A stretch of 31,129 nt of DNA from assembly GCA_964611755.1 (NCBI GenBank), contig CAZTBB010000017.1, forward strand, positions 1 through 31,129, in the 5' to 3' direction. This DNA is from CAZTBB01 sp964611755. GTDB lineage: Bacteria > Pseudomonadota > Alphaproteobacteria > Micavibrionales > Micavibrionaceae. Numbering within the stretch: position 1 is the stretch's first letter; each line of letters begins with the position of its first letter. Shown here one piece after another: positions 8,779-15,566 of the stretch. Below the pieces are notes generated by a model. The model had not been told where the DNA came from, searched no databases, and saw only the letters and a program-made list of their open reading frames with translations. The position numbers and the translations under genes are program-made.

Positions 8779-10262
8779 TTCGGGTCGTAATTTTCTTCAA
8801 GATCACTAAAGCGCGTGACATTGGAATCAAAGAACAGGCGCACAGTGCCAATCGGACCATGACGTTGCTTGGCGACAATTGTCTCCGCGATATTATGGGC
8901 CTTGGCCATGCGATCTTGCCATTCCAGATGTTTTTCCGTGCCGGGGTCTGGCTCCATCCGCGAGAGGTAATATTCCTCACGGTAAATGAACATCACCACA
9001 TCCGCATCTTGTTCAATTGATCCTGATTCCCGCAAGTCGGAGAGCTGCGGGCGTTTATCTTCGCGCTGTTCAACCGCACGCGAGAGCTGCGAGAGGGCAA
9101 TCACAGGAATATGCAATTCTTTGGCGATGGCCTTTAGGCCACGGGTAATTTCCGAGACTTCCAAAACGCGGTTCTCGGAGCTTTGGCGCCCGCCTGATCC
9201 GCGCAAAAGCTGGAGATAGTCAACAACAATCAAGCCAAGACCGTGTTGGCGTTTCAAACGGCGTGCCCGTGTACGCACTGCGCCAATCGATAGGGCGGGC
9301 GTATCATCAATATGCAAAGGCACTTGTGAGAGCACTTGCGAGGCCGCGACGAATTTCTGGAAATCATCTTGGCGGATATTTCCTTTACGGATCGCATCAC
9401 CGGAAATGCCCGATTGGTCTGATAGAATTCTGGTGGCAAGCTGATCGGCGGACATTTCAAGAGAGAAGAAGCCCGTAATCGCGCCTTCTTTTCCGCCAGT
9501 CTCAGCGTATTTTTTAGCCGCATTAAAGGCGATGTTCACAGCCAAAGATGTTTTACCCATGGATGGACGTGCAGCCAGAATAAGCAGATCGGAATTTTGT
9601 AACCCGCCCAGCTTTTTATCCATATCACGCAGGCCGGTTGTCACGCCGGTGACATGCCCATCGGTTTTGTAGGCTTTCTCAGCCAGTTCGATGGCGGTCA
9701 TCACCGAGTCTTTTAAAGTTACAAACCCGCCTTTGACCTCACCACTTTCAGCCAGACTAAAGAGCTTGCTTTCTGTTTGTTCAATCGTTTCAACAGCTGT
9801 GCTGTCTAGGGAATGATTATAGGCTTCATTGACAACATCCTCACCCAGAGCAATCAACTCGCGGCGCATAAAAAGATCATAGAGCGTGCGCGCATAATCT
9901 TCTGTGTTGACGACGCTAACAACGCTGCCCGCCAAGTCGGCCAGATATGTTGCCCCGCCGAGATCTTTGAGATCATCATCTTGTTCGAAATAACTTTTTA
10001 ATGTGACGGGTGATGCGTTCTGGCCACGGTCAACGAGTTTGACGATGGCCTCATAAATGCGTTGATGGGCTTGGAAGAAAAAATGTTCCGGGCGAAAGAA
10101 GTCACTGATTTTTTCCAATGATCGGTTGTCAATCAGCAAAGCGCCGAGCAAACCCTGTTCTGCTTCCATATTATGGGGCAACATACGATAAAGAGGGCCA
10201 TTATTGCCCGTGCCGGATTTTGAGGCTTCGGCCTCTTGTTTGAGATCAGAGTCTGTAATCAT
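8775..10262 (-). CDS. dnaB: Replicative DNA helicase DnaB
   Basis: Hexameric helicase (495 residues) that unwinds DNA ahead of the replication fork. It has the N-terminal primase-interacting domain (about 30-135, opening P-H-N-M-E-A-E-Q), a linker, and the RecA-like ATPase domain with Walker A A-R-P-S-M-G-K-T (231-238), catalytic E268 in F-F-S-L-E-M, Walker B L-I-V-V-D-Y-L-Q-L (344-352), and the R-E-S-G-S-I-E-Q-D-A-D motif (411-421) typical of DnaB. No intein or truncation is seen. It follows rplI, a common arrangement. The ATG lies one base after the T-tract of a strong hairpin terminator and has no Shine-Dalgarno sequence, so translation may depend on read-through or a leaderless message. 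An internal Met at residue 27, just before the conserved N terminus, is an alternative start. Confidence 0.97.
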   Translation of the reverse strand: MITDSDLKQEAEASKSGTGNNGPLYRMLPHNMEAEQGLLGALLIDNRSLEKISDFFRPEHFFFQAHQRIYEAIVKLVDRGQNASPVTLKSYFEQDDDLKDLGGATYLADLAGSVVSVVNTEDYARTLYDLFMRRELIALGEDVVNEAYNHSLDSTAVETIEQTESKLFSLAESGEVKGGFVTLKDSVMTAIELAEKAYKTDGHVTGVTTGLRDMDKKLGGLQNSDLLILAARPSMGKTSLAVNIAFNAAKKYAETGGKEGAITGFFSLEMSADQLATRILSDQSGISGDAIRKGNIRQDDFQKFVAASQVLSQVPLHIDDTPALSIGAVRTRARRLKRQHGLGLIVVDYLQLLRGSGGRQSSENRVLEVSEITRGLKAIAKELHIPVIALSQLSRAVEQREDKRPQLSDLRESGSIEQDADVVMFIYREEYYLSRMEPDPGTEKHLEWQDRMAKAHNIAETIVAKQRHGPIGTVRLFFDSNVTRFSDLEENYDPN

Positions 10263-10263
10263 G

Positions 10264-10306
10264 AAAAAAGGCTAGCAGAAGAACATATCTTCTCACTAGC
10301 CTTTTT
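10264..10306 (-). terminator. Rho-independent terminator between rplI and dnaB
   Basis: On the minus strand an 11-base arm AAAAAGGCTAG pairs perfectly with CTAGCCTTTTT. Inside it, AGAAGA pairs with TCTTCT around a loop of about five bases. The hairpin ends in a run of six T. It lies 35 bases beyond the rplI stop. It should end most rpsF-rpsR-rplI transcripts, and the last T is one base from the dnaB ATG. Confidence 0.85.
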
Positions 10307-10340
10307 AAATTTATGACTGTGAATAACGGGGATAGCTAAA

Positions 10341-11099
10341 TTAAGCTTTTTCTTCCTCGGTATTCTCGTCTGCTGCGGCCTCTTCAGAGCTTTCCGCTGC
10401 GGCTGCAGACTCAGCTTCCTGAGCAGCTTTTTCTTCCGCTTTCTTGGCCGCTTCTTCGGCTTCCGCAGCAGCCTGAGCTTCAGCTTCTGCTTGCTTTTCT
10501 TTTTCAGCTTCCAAAGCACCTTCTTCAAGGACTTCTTCTAGAGCAGCTTCATCAGCAGCAGGTGCTTCAGGTTCTTGAACAGGGGCTCTGCCATCATCAG
10601 CAATAAGAGCTTTTCCTGTCTTTTCCTGAATCTCAGCTTCTTCAGCTGTTCGTGCGATGTTGACTGTTACTTCAACCTTTACTTCCGGGTGAAGAGCAAC
10701 ATCAACAGGGAACAAACCGATTGTTTTGAAGTTGTCATTCAAGCTGATCATAAAGCGTTCAATCTTAACGCCAGATGTTTGAGTTGTTTGTTCGGCAATG
10801 TCACGGCTTGTAACAGAACCGTAAAGCTGACCACTTTCAGAGGCTTGGCGGATCAAAGAAACTTTTGCACCTGCAAGTTTGTCTGCAAGTTTTTGTGCTT
10901 CGCCTTTTCTCTTCTCGTTTTCAGCTTCAAGATGTTTACGTTGCGCATCGAAGTAAGCCAAATTCTCTTTGCTTGCACGAAGCGCTTTGCTTTGTGGCAA
11001 AAGATAGTTTCTGGCATAACCTGGTTTAACTGAGACGACATCGCCCATATTGCCAAGCTTTTCGATACGTTCCAAAAGGATAACTTGTGTTGCACTCAT
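10341..11099 (-). CDS. rplI: 50S ribosomal protein L9 (bL9) with long acidic tail
   Basis: Large-subunit ribosomal protein. Residues 1-150 are canonical bL9: the N-terminal rRNA-binding domain Q-V-I-L-L-E-R-I-E-K-L-G-N-M-G-D-V-V (5-22) with V-K-P-G-Y-A-R-N-Y-L-L-P (24-35), the long connecting helix (about 40-75), and the C-terminal domain (about 78-150). Family members are usually about 150 residues; this one is 252. The extra hundred residues are almost entirely Ala, Glu and Lys with helical periodicity, and are probably a solvent-exposed helix or disordered tail. Similar tails are known in some alphaproteobacterial L9 proteins. The gene starts 18 bases after rpsR and is third in the rpsF-rpsR-rplI operon, which ends in the terminator at 10264-10306. 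Confidence 0.97.
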   Translation of the reverse strand: MSATQVILLERIEKLGNMGDVVSVKPGYARNYLLPQSKALRASKENLAYFDAQRKHLEAENEKRKGEAQKLADKLAGAKVSLIRQASESGQLYGSVTSRDIAEQTTQTSGVKIERFMISLNDNFKTIGLFPVDVALHPEVKVEVTVNIARTAEEAEIQEKTGKALIADDGRAPVQEPEAPAADEAALEEVLEEGALEAEKEKQAEAEAQAAAEAEEAAKKAEEKAAQEAESAAAAESSEEAAADENTEEEKA

Positions 11100-11117
11100 G
11101 ATAATAATCCTTCCTAA

Positions 11118-11390
11118 TTAACCGCGCTGGTTCCACTCGTTCTCAGTGCGCACATATGGCAATAATGCCATGAAACGTGCACGCTTGATCGCTTTGGCTA
11201 GCTCGCGCTGTTTCTTTTGAGATACGGCCGTAATGCGGCTTGGAACCATTTTTCCACGCTCAGAAATGTAACGACCAAGTGTTCGTGTGTCCTTCCAGTC
11301 AATAACTTGCGCACCTTCACCTGAAAATGGGCATGTTTTCTTACGACGGAAAAATGGACGTTTTACTGTTGGGGCGTCTGCTGCACTCAT
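11118..11390 (-). CDS. rpsR: 30S ribosomal protein S18 (bS18)
   Basis: Small-subunit ribosomal protein of 90 residues that binds the central domain of 16S rRNA as a heterodimer with S6. The sequence is typical of the family: R-P-F-F-R-R-K-K-T-C-P-F-S (11-23), I-D-W-K-D (30-34), L-G-R-Y-I-S-E-R-G-K-M-V-P-S-R-I-T (38-54), then the basic Q-K-K-Q-R-E-L-A-K-A-I-K-R-A-R (58-72) and L-L-P-Y (76-79). Its ATG overlaps the rpsF stop by one base (TAATG), indicating translational coupling and balanced output with S6. Confidence 0.98.
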   Translation of the reverse strand: MSAADAPTVKRPFFRRKKTCPFSGEGAQVIDWKDTRTLGRYISERGKMVPSRITAVSQKKQRELAKAIKRARFMALLPYVRTENEWNQRG

Positions 11391-11767
11391 TATGCGGCCT
11401 CCTTCTTATCAAATTTTTTGTCAAACTTTTTGTCGTCATCACGGCTTGATTTACGCAAAGGGGCGGAAGGCTCTTTGCTTGGCTCTTCAAGCTTGATGGA
11501 AAGATAGCGAATGACATCTTCGTTGATGCGCATTTGACGCTCCATCTCGATGATCGCTGCGCCATCTACATCTGATTCAATCAGCGTGTAGTTTGCCTTG
11601 CGGCTTTTGTTAATGCGGTATGCCAATGTGCGCAGACCCCATTGTTCAGTTTTTAGGATTTTACCACCTTGATCGGTGATGATTTTGCTCATGGCCTCTG
11701 TCAATTCCTTGACCTGAGATTCATTAAGCTCGGCCCGTGACATAAACACGGTTTCATAATAAGGCAT
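11390..11767 (-). CDS. rpsF: 30S ribosomal protein S6 (bS6)
   Basis: First gene of the rpsF-rpsR-rplI-dnaB group. The 125-residue protein has the S6 ferredoxin-like core: M-P-Y-Y-E-T-V-F-M (1-9), then W-G-L-R-T-L-A-Y-R-I (43-52) and R-Q-M-R-I-N-E-D-V-I-R-Y-L (77-89). The C-terminal tail is charged and contains a small repeat (DKKF-DKKF-DKK), of the kind found in S6 tails. A good ribosome site AGAGGAG lies at 11775-11781 on the minus strand. It sits in the loop of a small CGTTT/AAACG inverted repeat that could tune initiation. The leader of about 110 bases between the candidate promoter and the ATG may hold feedback control, but I could not identify a specific S6:S18 motif. Confidence 0.97.
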   Translation of the reverse strand: MPYYETVFMSRAELNESQVKELTEAMSKIITDQGGKILKTEQWGLRTLAYRINKSRKANYTLIESDVDGAAIIEMERQMRINEDVIRYLSIKLEEPSKEPSAPLRKSSRDDDKKFDKKFDKKEAA

Positions 11768-11886
11768 CGTTTTACTCCTCTTGGTTAAACGCCTTGGTTT
11801 CGGATGATGATGGCTAGGCCCTCAAAACCCTCACAAAACTAAGCTGACACTCAAAGATGCCAGCGAGGTTGTTTTTAAGTATCGGC

Positions 11887-11916
11887 ACAATAAGCCTTTA
11901 AAGTATGAAAAATCAA
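11887..11916 (-). promoter_or_regulatory. Candidate promoter for the rpsF operon
   Basis: On the minus strand TTGATT (11911-11916) and TATTGT (11887-11892) are separated by 18 bases. Each matches the sigma-70 consensus at four of six positions. It lies in the gap just after the stop of the unknown gene at 11940-12269 and is the best-placed pair before rpsF. It would give a leader of roughly 110 bases. The match is weak, so this is tentative. Confidence 0.3.
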
Positions 11917-11939
11917 GCTTTTTATGGCTTTTATGGTGA

Positions 11940-12269
11940 TTATTTTTGAAATGGGCGTTTTGGTGTTTTGGGGTTACGTGATTTTTCTAAATCTTGATTG
12001 ATATTTGTTTTCACGTAATTGGCGATAAAAGTGGCCCAGCATGATTCAGGATCGGCATTACGATGTAAATCGCTTCCTGTTCTTAAAAGCTTGATCAGCT
12101 CGCGTTTTTTGAGTTTCGGATTGCTGAGTTTGTCGCGATATTCCCTGATGGATAATGTCGCGAATTCGGCAATATCGGCATTGCACTGACCATAATCGGC
12201 ATGCAAATCATATGCTTCACGGGTTTCCATGAGCAAGGATAGTATTTTCGGGTTAATTTGAGCGTTCAT
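11940..12269 (-). CDS. Small protein of unknown function
   Basis: Unrecognised 109-residue, mostly helical, charged protein without signal peptide or membrane helix. The start is supported by AGGAG eleven bases before the ATG. The middle (about 40-70) is rich in Lys/Arg and Leu (S-I-R-E-Y-R-D-K-L-S, then K-L-K-K-R-E-L-I-K-L-L-R), and the tail is very basic (K-S-R-N-P-K-T-P-K-R-P-F-Q-K). Nucleic-acid or ribosome binding would fit the composition but is speculation. It is upstream of and on the same strand as rpsF, with 172 bases between them that include a candidate promoter, so it is probably a separate unit. Confidence 0.6.
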   Translation of the reverse strand: MNAQINPKILSLLMETREAYDLHADYGQCNADIAEFATLSIREYRDKLSNPKLKKRELIKLLRTGSDLHRNADPESCWATFIANYVKTNINQDLEKSRNPKTPKRPFQK

Positions 12270-12656
12270 TGGGTTTAAATCTCCTGTTCAAAATCATTTA
12301 ACGCCGGCAATACCTTATGTGGATTGTCGGCAAATTCTTTACTTAATTATATGTCTAAAAATCCCCCGAAGATCTGATAACCCGTTTGCGACGATTAATT
12401 GTCGGTATCGGTATAAATTTATCAGGCACTTCTTGTTTTTTGATTTTGAGTTCCTTAATCTTGGCCTCAGTCAAAAAACATCCATAAAAACAATGTGTTT
12501 TTTACGGTTATTTATTGATGACACAAAAAGAGGTGAATTTGCAACATTTTTATAGGTTTTAGGGATAAAAACTAAAATAAAAATGCGCTGCTTTGCAATA
12601 TTAGAAAATAATATTGCTCTAATGTGATTGATATAACAAATGATTGAGGTATCTAT
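12270..12656. other. AT-rich intergenic region between two divergent units (387 bases)
   Basis: The gap holds the upstream regions of the leftward small gene (start 12269) and the rightward fab cluster (start 12657). A weak inverted repeat AAAAAACA (12473-12480) and TGTTTTTT (12496-12503) with a 15-base loop could be a poor terminator. A better dyad sits near fabD and is listed separately. The rightward reading frame at 12319-12555 begins at GTG without a ribosome site and has no protein-like composition, so I do not call it. Confidence 0.6.
12593..12623 (+). promoter_or_regulatory. Candidate fabD promoter with operator-like dyad in its spacer
   Basis: A perfect inverted repeat GCAATATT (12595-12602), a seven-base spacer, and AATATTGC (12610-12617) lies 40 bases before fabD. 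It almost fills the 19-base space between a possible -35 TTGCAA (12593-12598) and a possible -10 TCTAAT (12618-12623). A long spacer with a central dyad is the layout of promoters controlled by MerR-type activators, but a simple repressor site is equally possible. The region is AT-rich, so the dyad could be chance. Confidence 0.35.
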
Positions 12657-13604
12657 ATGAGTAAAGCTCTAATATTCCCGGGTCAGGGATCGCAATACAT
12701 CGGTATGGGGCAGGATTTGTATAATGCATTTCCGGAAGCCAAGGAAACATTCCAAAAAGTGGATGATTCTCTGTCTCAAAATTTATCGCAGTTGATGTTC
12801 GGCGGGGATGAGGCCGAATTAAATCTGACCGAGAACACCCAGCCTGCTTTGATGGCGGTCTCTATGGCCGTCGTGAATGTCTTGAAAAGTCAGGGCGGCT
12901 TGTCGGTTGAGGGTATGGCCTCTTATGTAGCGGGCCATTCATTGGGCGAATATTCAGCTCTCACTGCGGCAGGGGCCTTTGATATTGCCGATACAGCGCG
13001 CCTTCTGAAGTTGCGCGGCCAATCAATGCAAAAGGCTGTGCCGGTTGGTGTTGGCTCGATGGCTGCGATTTTGGGGCTGTCCTTCGAAGAGGTGGAGGCC
13101 ATTGCCAATGAAGCCAGCGGGTCCGAGATTTGTCAGGCGGCGAATGATAATTCGGTTGGCCAGGTTGTTGTGAGTGGTCATGCGGGCGCCGTAGCGGCCG
13201 CTGTGCAACTTGCAACGGAAAAAGGTGCGAAGAAAGCGGTGACGCTTCCCGTGAGCGCGCCGTTCCATTGCCGCCTTATGGAGCCCGCGGCGATGGCCAT
13301 GCAAGAGGCTTTAGCCGATACAACGATCAACGCGCCGGTTGTACCGGTAGTTGCCAATGTAACAGCCGCGGCCACGCAGGATGCGGATGAGATCCGTAAA
13401 TTGCTGGTCGAACAGGTTACCGGCATGGTGCGCTGGCGTGAATCCGTGATCTGGATGAAGGCCCAAGGCGTGGAACAGATGGCCGAGCTTGGCGCCGGTA
13501 AAGTGCTCTCCGGTCTTGTTCGCCGCATTGAGAGAGAGATTGCCTGCGATGCCGTTGGCACGCCCGAGCAAATTGAAGCCTTTATCACAAAAACAAACGC
13601 ATAA
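12657..13604 (+). CDS. fabD: Malonyl-CoA:ACP transacylase
   Basis: Moves the malonyl group from CoA to acyl carrier protein, supplying the extender unit for fatty acid synthesis in the cytosol. The 315-residue length is normal. Motifs: F-P-G-Q-G-S-Q (7-13) at the N terminus, the nucleophile elbow G-H-S-L-G-E (93-98) with S95, the malonate-binding R120 in L-R-G-Q-S-M (119-124), and catalytic H204 in A-P-F-H-C (201-205). GAGGT (12646-12650) supports the ATG. It is first in a cluster with fabG (33 bases downstream), acpP and fabF, the standard alphaproteobacterial order. Confidence 0.97.
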   Translation: MSKALIFPGQGSQYIGMGQDLYNAFPEAKETFQKVDDSLSQNLSQLMFGGDEAELNLTENTQPALMAVSMAVVNVLKSQGGLSVEGMASYVAGHSLGEYSALTAAGAFDIADTARLLKLRGQSMQKAVPVGVGSMAAILGLSFEEVEAIANEASGSEICQAANDNSVGQVVVSGHAGAVAAAVQLATEKGAKKAVTLPVSAPFHCRLMEPAAMAMQEALADTTINAPVVPVVANVTAAATQDADEIRKLLVEQVTGMVRWRESVIWMKAQGVEQMAELGAGKVLSGLVRRIEREIACDAVGTPEQIEAFITKTNA

Positions 13605-13636
13605 TTTTTTAGACAAAACAAATAGGAGTGTTTTCA

Positions 13637-14374
13637 ATGTTTGATTTATCAGGAAAGACAGCCCTCGTCACAGGCGCAACAGGGGGCATTGGTGCCTCGA
13701 TTGCCAGAGCCTTGCATGCGAAAGGGGCTCATGTCGGTATTTCCGGCCGTAATGAAGAGAAGCTCGCCGCGCTTGCTGCTGAGCTGGGTGAGCGCGTGAG
13801 CGTTCTCGCCGCTGACCTTTCGGCGGAGGGGGCAAGCACCGATCTTGTTTCCCGTGCGGAAGAGGCGATGGGGCAGATTGATATTCTGGTTAACAATGCC
13901 GGCCTGACCCGCGATAATCTCTCCATGCGCATGAAGGATGAGGAATGGAACGAGGTGATTGATGTCAACCTGTCTGCGACATTCAAGCTCGCCAAAGCCG
14001 TGCAGCGCGGGATGATGAAACGCCGTTCCGGCCGCATTATCAATATCGCCTCTGTTGTTGGCGTAACGGGCAACCCCGGCCAATGTAACTACGTAGCGTC
14101 CAAAGCCGGCATGATTGGCTGGTCAAAGGCCATGGCACAAGAAGTCGCCAGCCGCGGTATTACTGTGAATTCAGTTGCGCCGGGCTTTATCGCAACGGCT
14201 ATGACCGATGCGCTGACCGATGATCAAAAGGATAAAATCAATGCCACCATTCCGGCCGGTAAAATGGGCACAAGCGATGATATCGCCGCTGCGTGTGTGT
14301 ATCTGGCCAGTGATGAGTCCGCCTATGTGACAGGCCAGACATTGCACGTCAATGGTGGCATGGCGATGATCTAG
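13637..14374 (+). CDS. fabG: 3-oxoacyl-[ACP] reductase
   Basis: NADPH-dependent short-chain dehydrogenase that reduces 3-oxoacyl-ACP to the (R)-3-hydroxyacyl form. I chose the ATG at 13637, giving 245 residues (E. coli FabG has 244), because TAGGAG (13623-13628) sits just before it; a GTG at 13628 would place the ribosome site inside the gene. Motifs: the nucleotide-binding T-G-A-T-G-G-I-G (12-19), N-N-A-G (86-89), N111, and the catalytic S139, Y152 and K156 (N-Y-V-A-S-K). All are intact. The stop is followed directly by the ATG of the next gene (TAGATG), so translation is probably coupled. Confidence 0.97.
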   Translation: MFDLSGKTALVTGATGGIGASIARALHAKGAHVGISGRNEEKLAALAAELGERVSVLAADLSAEGASTDLVSRAEEAMGQIDILVNNAGLTRDNLSMRMKDEEWNEVIDVNLSATFKLAKAVQRGMMKRRSGRIINIASVVGVTGNPGQCNYVASKAGMIGWSKAMAQEVASRGITVNSVAPGFIATAMTDALTDDQKDKINATIPAGKMGTSDDIAAACVYLASDESAYVTGQTLHVNGGMAMI

Positions 14375-14827
14375 ATGAGCGCCATCTTATCCAAAATCAA
14401 GGCCGTGCCATTTTATCAAATGCTCGGTTATGCGGGGCTGATCCCGTTCGCGGGATTGGCTGTCTTGATGTGGCTGGTGAACAGCCCCGTCCTCGCGGTG
14501 GTGCAATTTACCTATGCGGCCATGATTGCCTCGTTTTTGGGCGGCGTGCATTGGGCCCATGCACTCCAGCCGGCGCGCAATAACCGCACGCAAATGATGG
14601 TGGCGATGGCGCCGACAATTCTCTCATTCATCAGTCTTGGCCTCGGCCTGATGATTGGGCCACTCTTTGCCCTCCTGGCGATCAGCGCATTGATAATCGC
14701 GCTATATTTCGCCGATCAGCGCTTTTTAGACCCTGCGCTTTTGCCGGAGCATTATATGCGCTTTCGCCGTAACCTCAGCCTTGCGGTTTTGTTTTGCCTG
14801 ATTTTATCCAGCGCAAGCCTTCTATAG
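14375..14827 (+). CDS. Small four-helix membrane protein, DUF3429-like
   Basis: A 150-residue protein with about four hydrophobic segments (near 17-35, 40-58, 76-108 and 133-149). The opening L-G-Y-A-G-L-I-P-F-A-G-L-A (17-29) and the motif S-F-L-G-G-V-H-W-A-H-A-L (53-64) match my memory of the uncharacterised DUF3429 family; no biochemical role is established. Its ATG immediately follows the fabG stop, so it is translated as part of the fabD-fabG operon. This position, between fabG and acpP, is not usual for the fab cluster and hints at a role in membrane lipid homeostasis, which is only an inference. Confidence 0.8.
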   Translation: MSAILSKIKAVPFYQMLGYAGLIPFAGLAVLMWLVNSPVLAVVQFTYAAMIASFLGGVHWAHALQPARNNRTQMMVAMAPTILSFISLGLGLMIGPLFALLAISALIIALYFADQRFLDPALLPEHYMRFRRNLSLAVLFCLILSSASLL

Positions 14828-14933
14828 GCTATTGATATTATTCATGAAATCACGTTACTCAGTTCGTTCCGCTTAAAATGCGGGAGGGGGGACGGATATT
14901 GCGTTCATTTGCTTTTATATCGTGCGAAAGCGG

Positions 14934-14968
14934 GCATGAAAGGAGAGTTTCATGCTTGTCTCCTTTTA
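14934..14968 (+). promoter_or_regulatory. Two mutually exclusive RNA hairpins around a ribosome site
   Basis: Hairpin A: GCATGAAA (14934-14941) pairs with TTTCATGC (14948-14955), a perfect 8-base-pair stem with the ribosome site GGAGAG as its loop and the ATG at 14952 in its right arm. Hairpin B: AAAGGAGA (14939-14946) pairs with TCTCCTTT (14959-14966), extending by one wobble and one A-T pair, with a 12-base loop. The two share bases 14939-14946 and cannot form together. Both affect access to the start of the small gene at 14952. Alternatively B may simply act as a weak terminator of the upstream operon. Confidence 0.4.
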
Positions 14969-15086
14969 TAGATTATTGAGAGTTGGGGGATTTCGGGCGC
15001 AATATGCCGCCCATATAAGGATTATATTCCTATATTTTATGGGTCGGGTCAAGCCTTATCCACATAAGTGCGCCGATGTGGCTTGA
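14952..15086 (+). CDS. Possible small basic hydrophobic protein (44 residues)
   Basis: A short frame starting at an ATG preceded by a strong ribosome site (AAAGGAG, 14939-14945). The peptide begins M-L-V-S-F-Y-R-L-L-R-V, has a hydrophobic stretch I-R-I-I-F-L-Y-F-M near the middle, and is rich in Arg and Lys; it could associate with a membrane. I do not recognise it. Its start lies inside the overlapping hairpins described at 14934-14968. It precedes acpP by 130 bases on the same strand. The alternative is that the purine-rich segment is part of an RNA structure and the frame is chance. Confidence 0.3.
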   Translation: MLVSFYRLLRVGGFRAQYAAHIRIIFLYFMGRVKPYPHKCADVA

Positions 15087-15216
15087 AAAACACTTCGGAT
15101 GCCTGTTTTTTTGTGCTAACGAATAAAAATCTTGAAATGCTGGGATATATTGGTAAAGTCCACGGGCATTGAACTAAATGACAAACATTTAAACAACATA
15201 AGGTAAGGAATTTAAC

Positions 15217-15453
15217 ATGAGTGATGTAGCGGATCGCGTCAAAGCTATCGTAGTAGAGCATTTGGGCGTTGAAGAAGATAAGGTCGTAGAAGGCGCAAGC
15301 TTTATTGATGATCTTGGAGCTGATTCTCTGGACACTGTTGAGTTGGTGATGGCATTTGAAGAGGAATTTGGTATTGAAATTCCTGATGATGCTGCTGAGA
15401 AAATCCAAACAGTTGGTGATGCCGTTAAATTTATCGGCGAAGCATCTGCTTAA
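15217..15453 (+). CDS. acpP: Acyl carrier protein
   Basis: A 78-residue acidic four-helix protein that carries growing acyl chains on a phosphopantetheine arm. The attachment site is S37 in the canonical D-S-L-D motif, followed by the recognition helix T-V-E-L-V-M-A-F-E-E-E-F. Length and charge are typical. AAGGA before the ATG (TAAGGAATTTAAC-ATG) is a good ribosome site. It sits between the fabG unit and fabF, and is followed by its own terminator, so it can be made in larger amounts than its neighbours. Confidence 0.98.
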   Translation: MSDVADRVKAIVVEHLGVEEDKVVEGASFIDDLGADSLDTVELVMAFEEEFGIEIPDDAAEKIQTVGDAVKFIGEASA

Positions 15454-15490
15454 GACCGGTTTATTTGATCGGATTTTTATAAGAATATAG

Positions 15491-15518
15491 AAAAGGGGGC
15501 ATGTCTTGCCCTCTTTTT
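15491..15518 (+). terminator. Rho-independent terminator after acpP
   Basis: AAAAGGGGGCA (15491-15501) pairs with TGCCCTCTTTT (15507-15517) with one G-U pair and a five-base loop, giving a stem of 11 pairs that ends in a T run. It lies 37 bases beyond the acpP stop and 48 bases before fabF. Partial read-through would set the ratio of acpP to fabF message. Confidence 0.8.
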
Positions 15519-15566
15519 GCATTCGCACTACAGTATAACAGCAATAAATAGCGGGATATGTGAATT

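Larger units (their letters stand above)
14828..15216. other. Intergenic region between the DUF3429-like gene and acpP (389 bases)
   Basis: The region holds a G-rich tract (GCGGGAGGGGGGAC, about 14879-14892), two overlapping hairpins at 14934-14968 and a possible small gene at 14952-15086 (both listed separately). The acpP upstream region occupies the last 130 bases. I could not place a convincing acpP promoter. The long antisense frame covering 15049-15528 is a shadow of acpP. Confidence 0.5.

Noticed and set aside
10259..10528. Minus-strand Lys/Arg-rich frame in the L9 tail region
   Set aside because: Frame-shifted reading of the low-complexity L9 tail that also covers the terminator.
11790..11830. 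S6:S18 feedback-binding motif in the rpsF leader
   Set aside because: A CCG triplet (minus strand, about 11801-11803) is present in the leader but I could not draw a stem with the needed bulge; left unannotated.
12319..12555. Plus-strand frame of 78 residues before fabD
   Set aside because: GTG start without ribosome site, odd composition, within a promoter region.
15049..15528. Long antisense frame over acpP (159 residues)
   Set aside because: It lies opposite the certain acpP gene, is Cys/Phe-rich with no family resemblance, and has no ribosome site.
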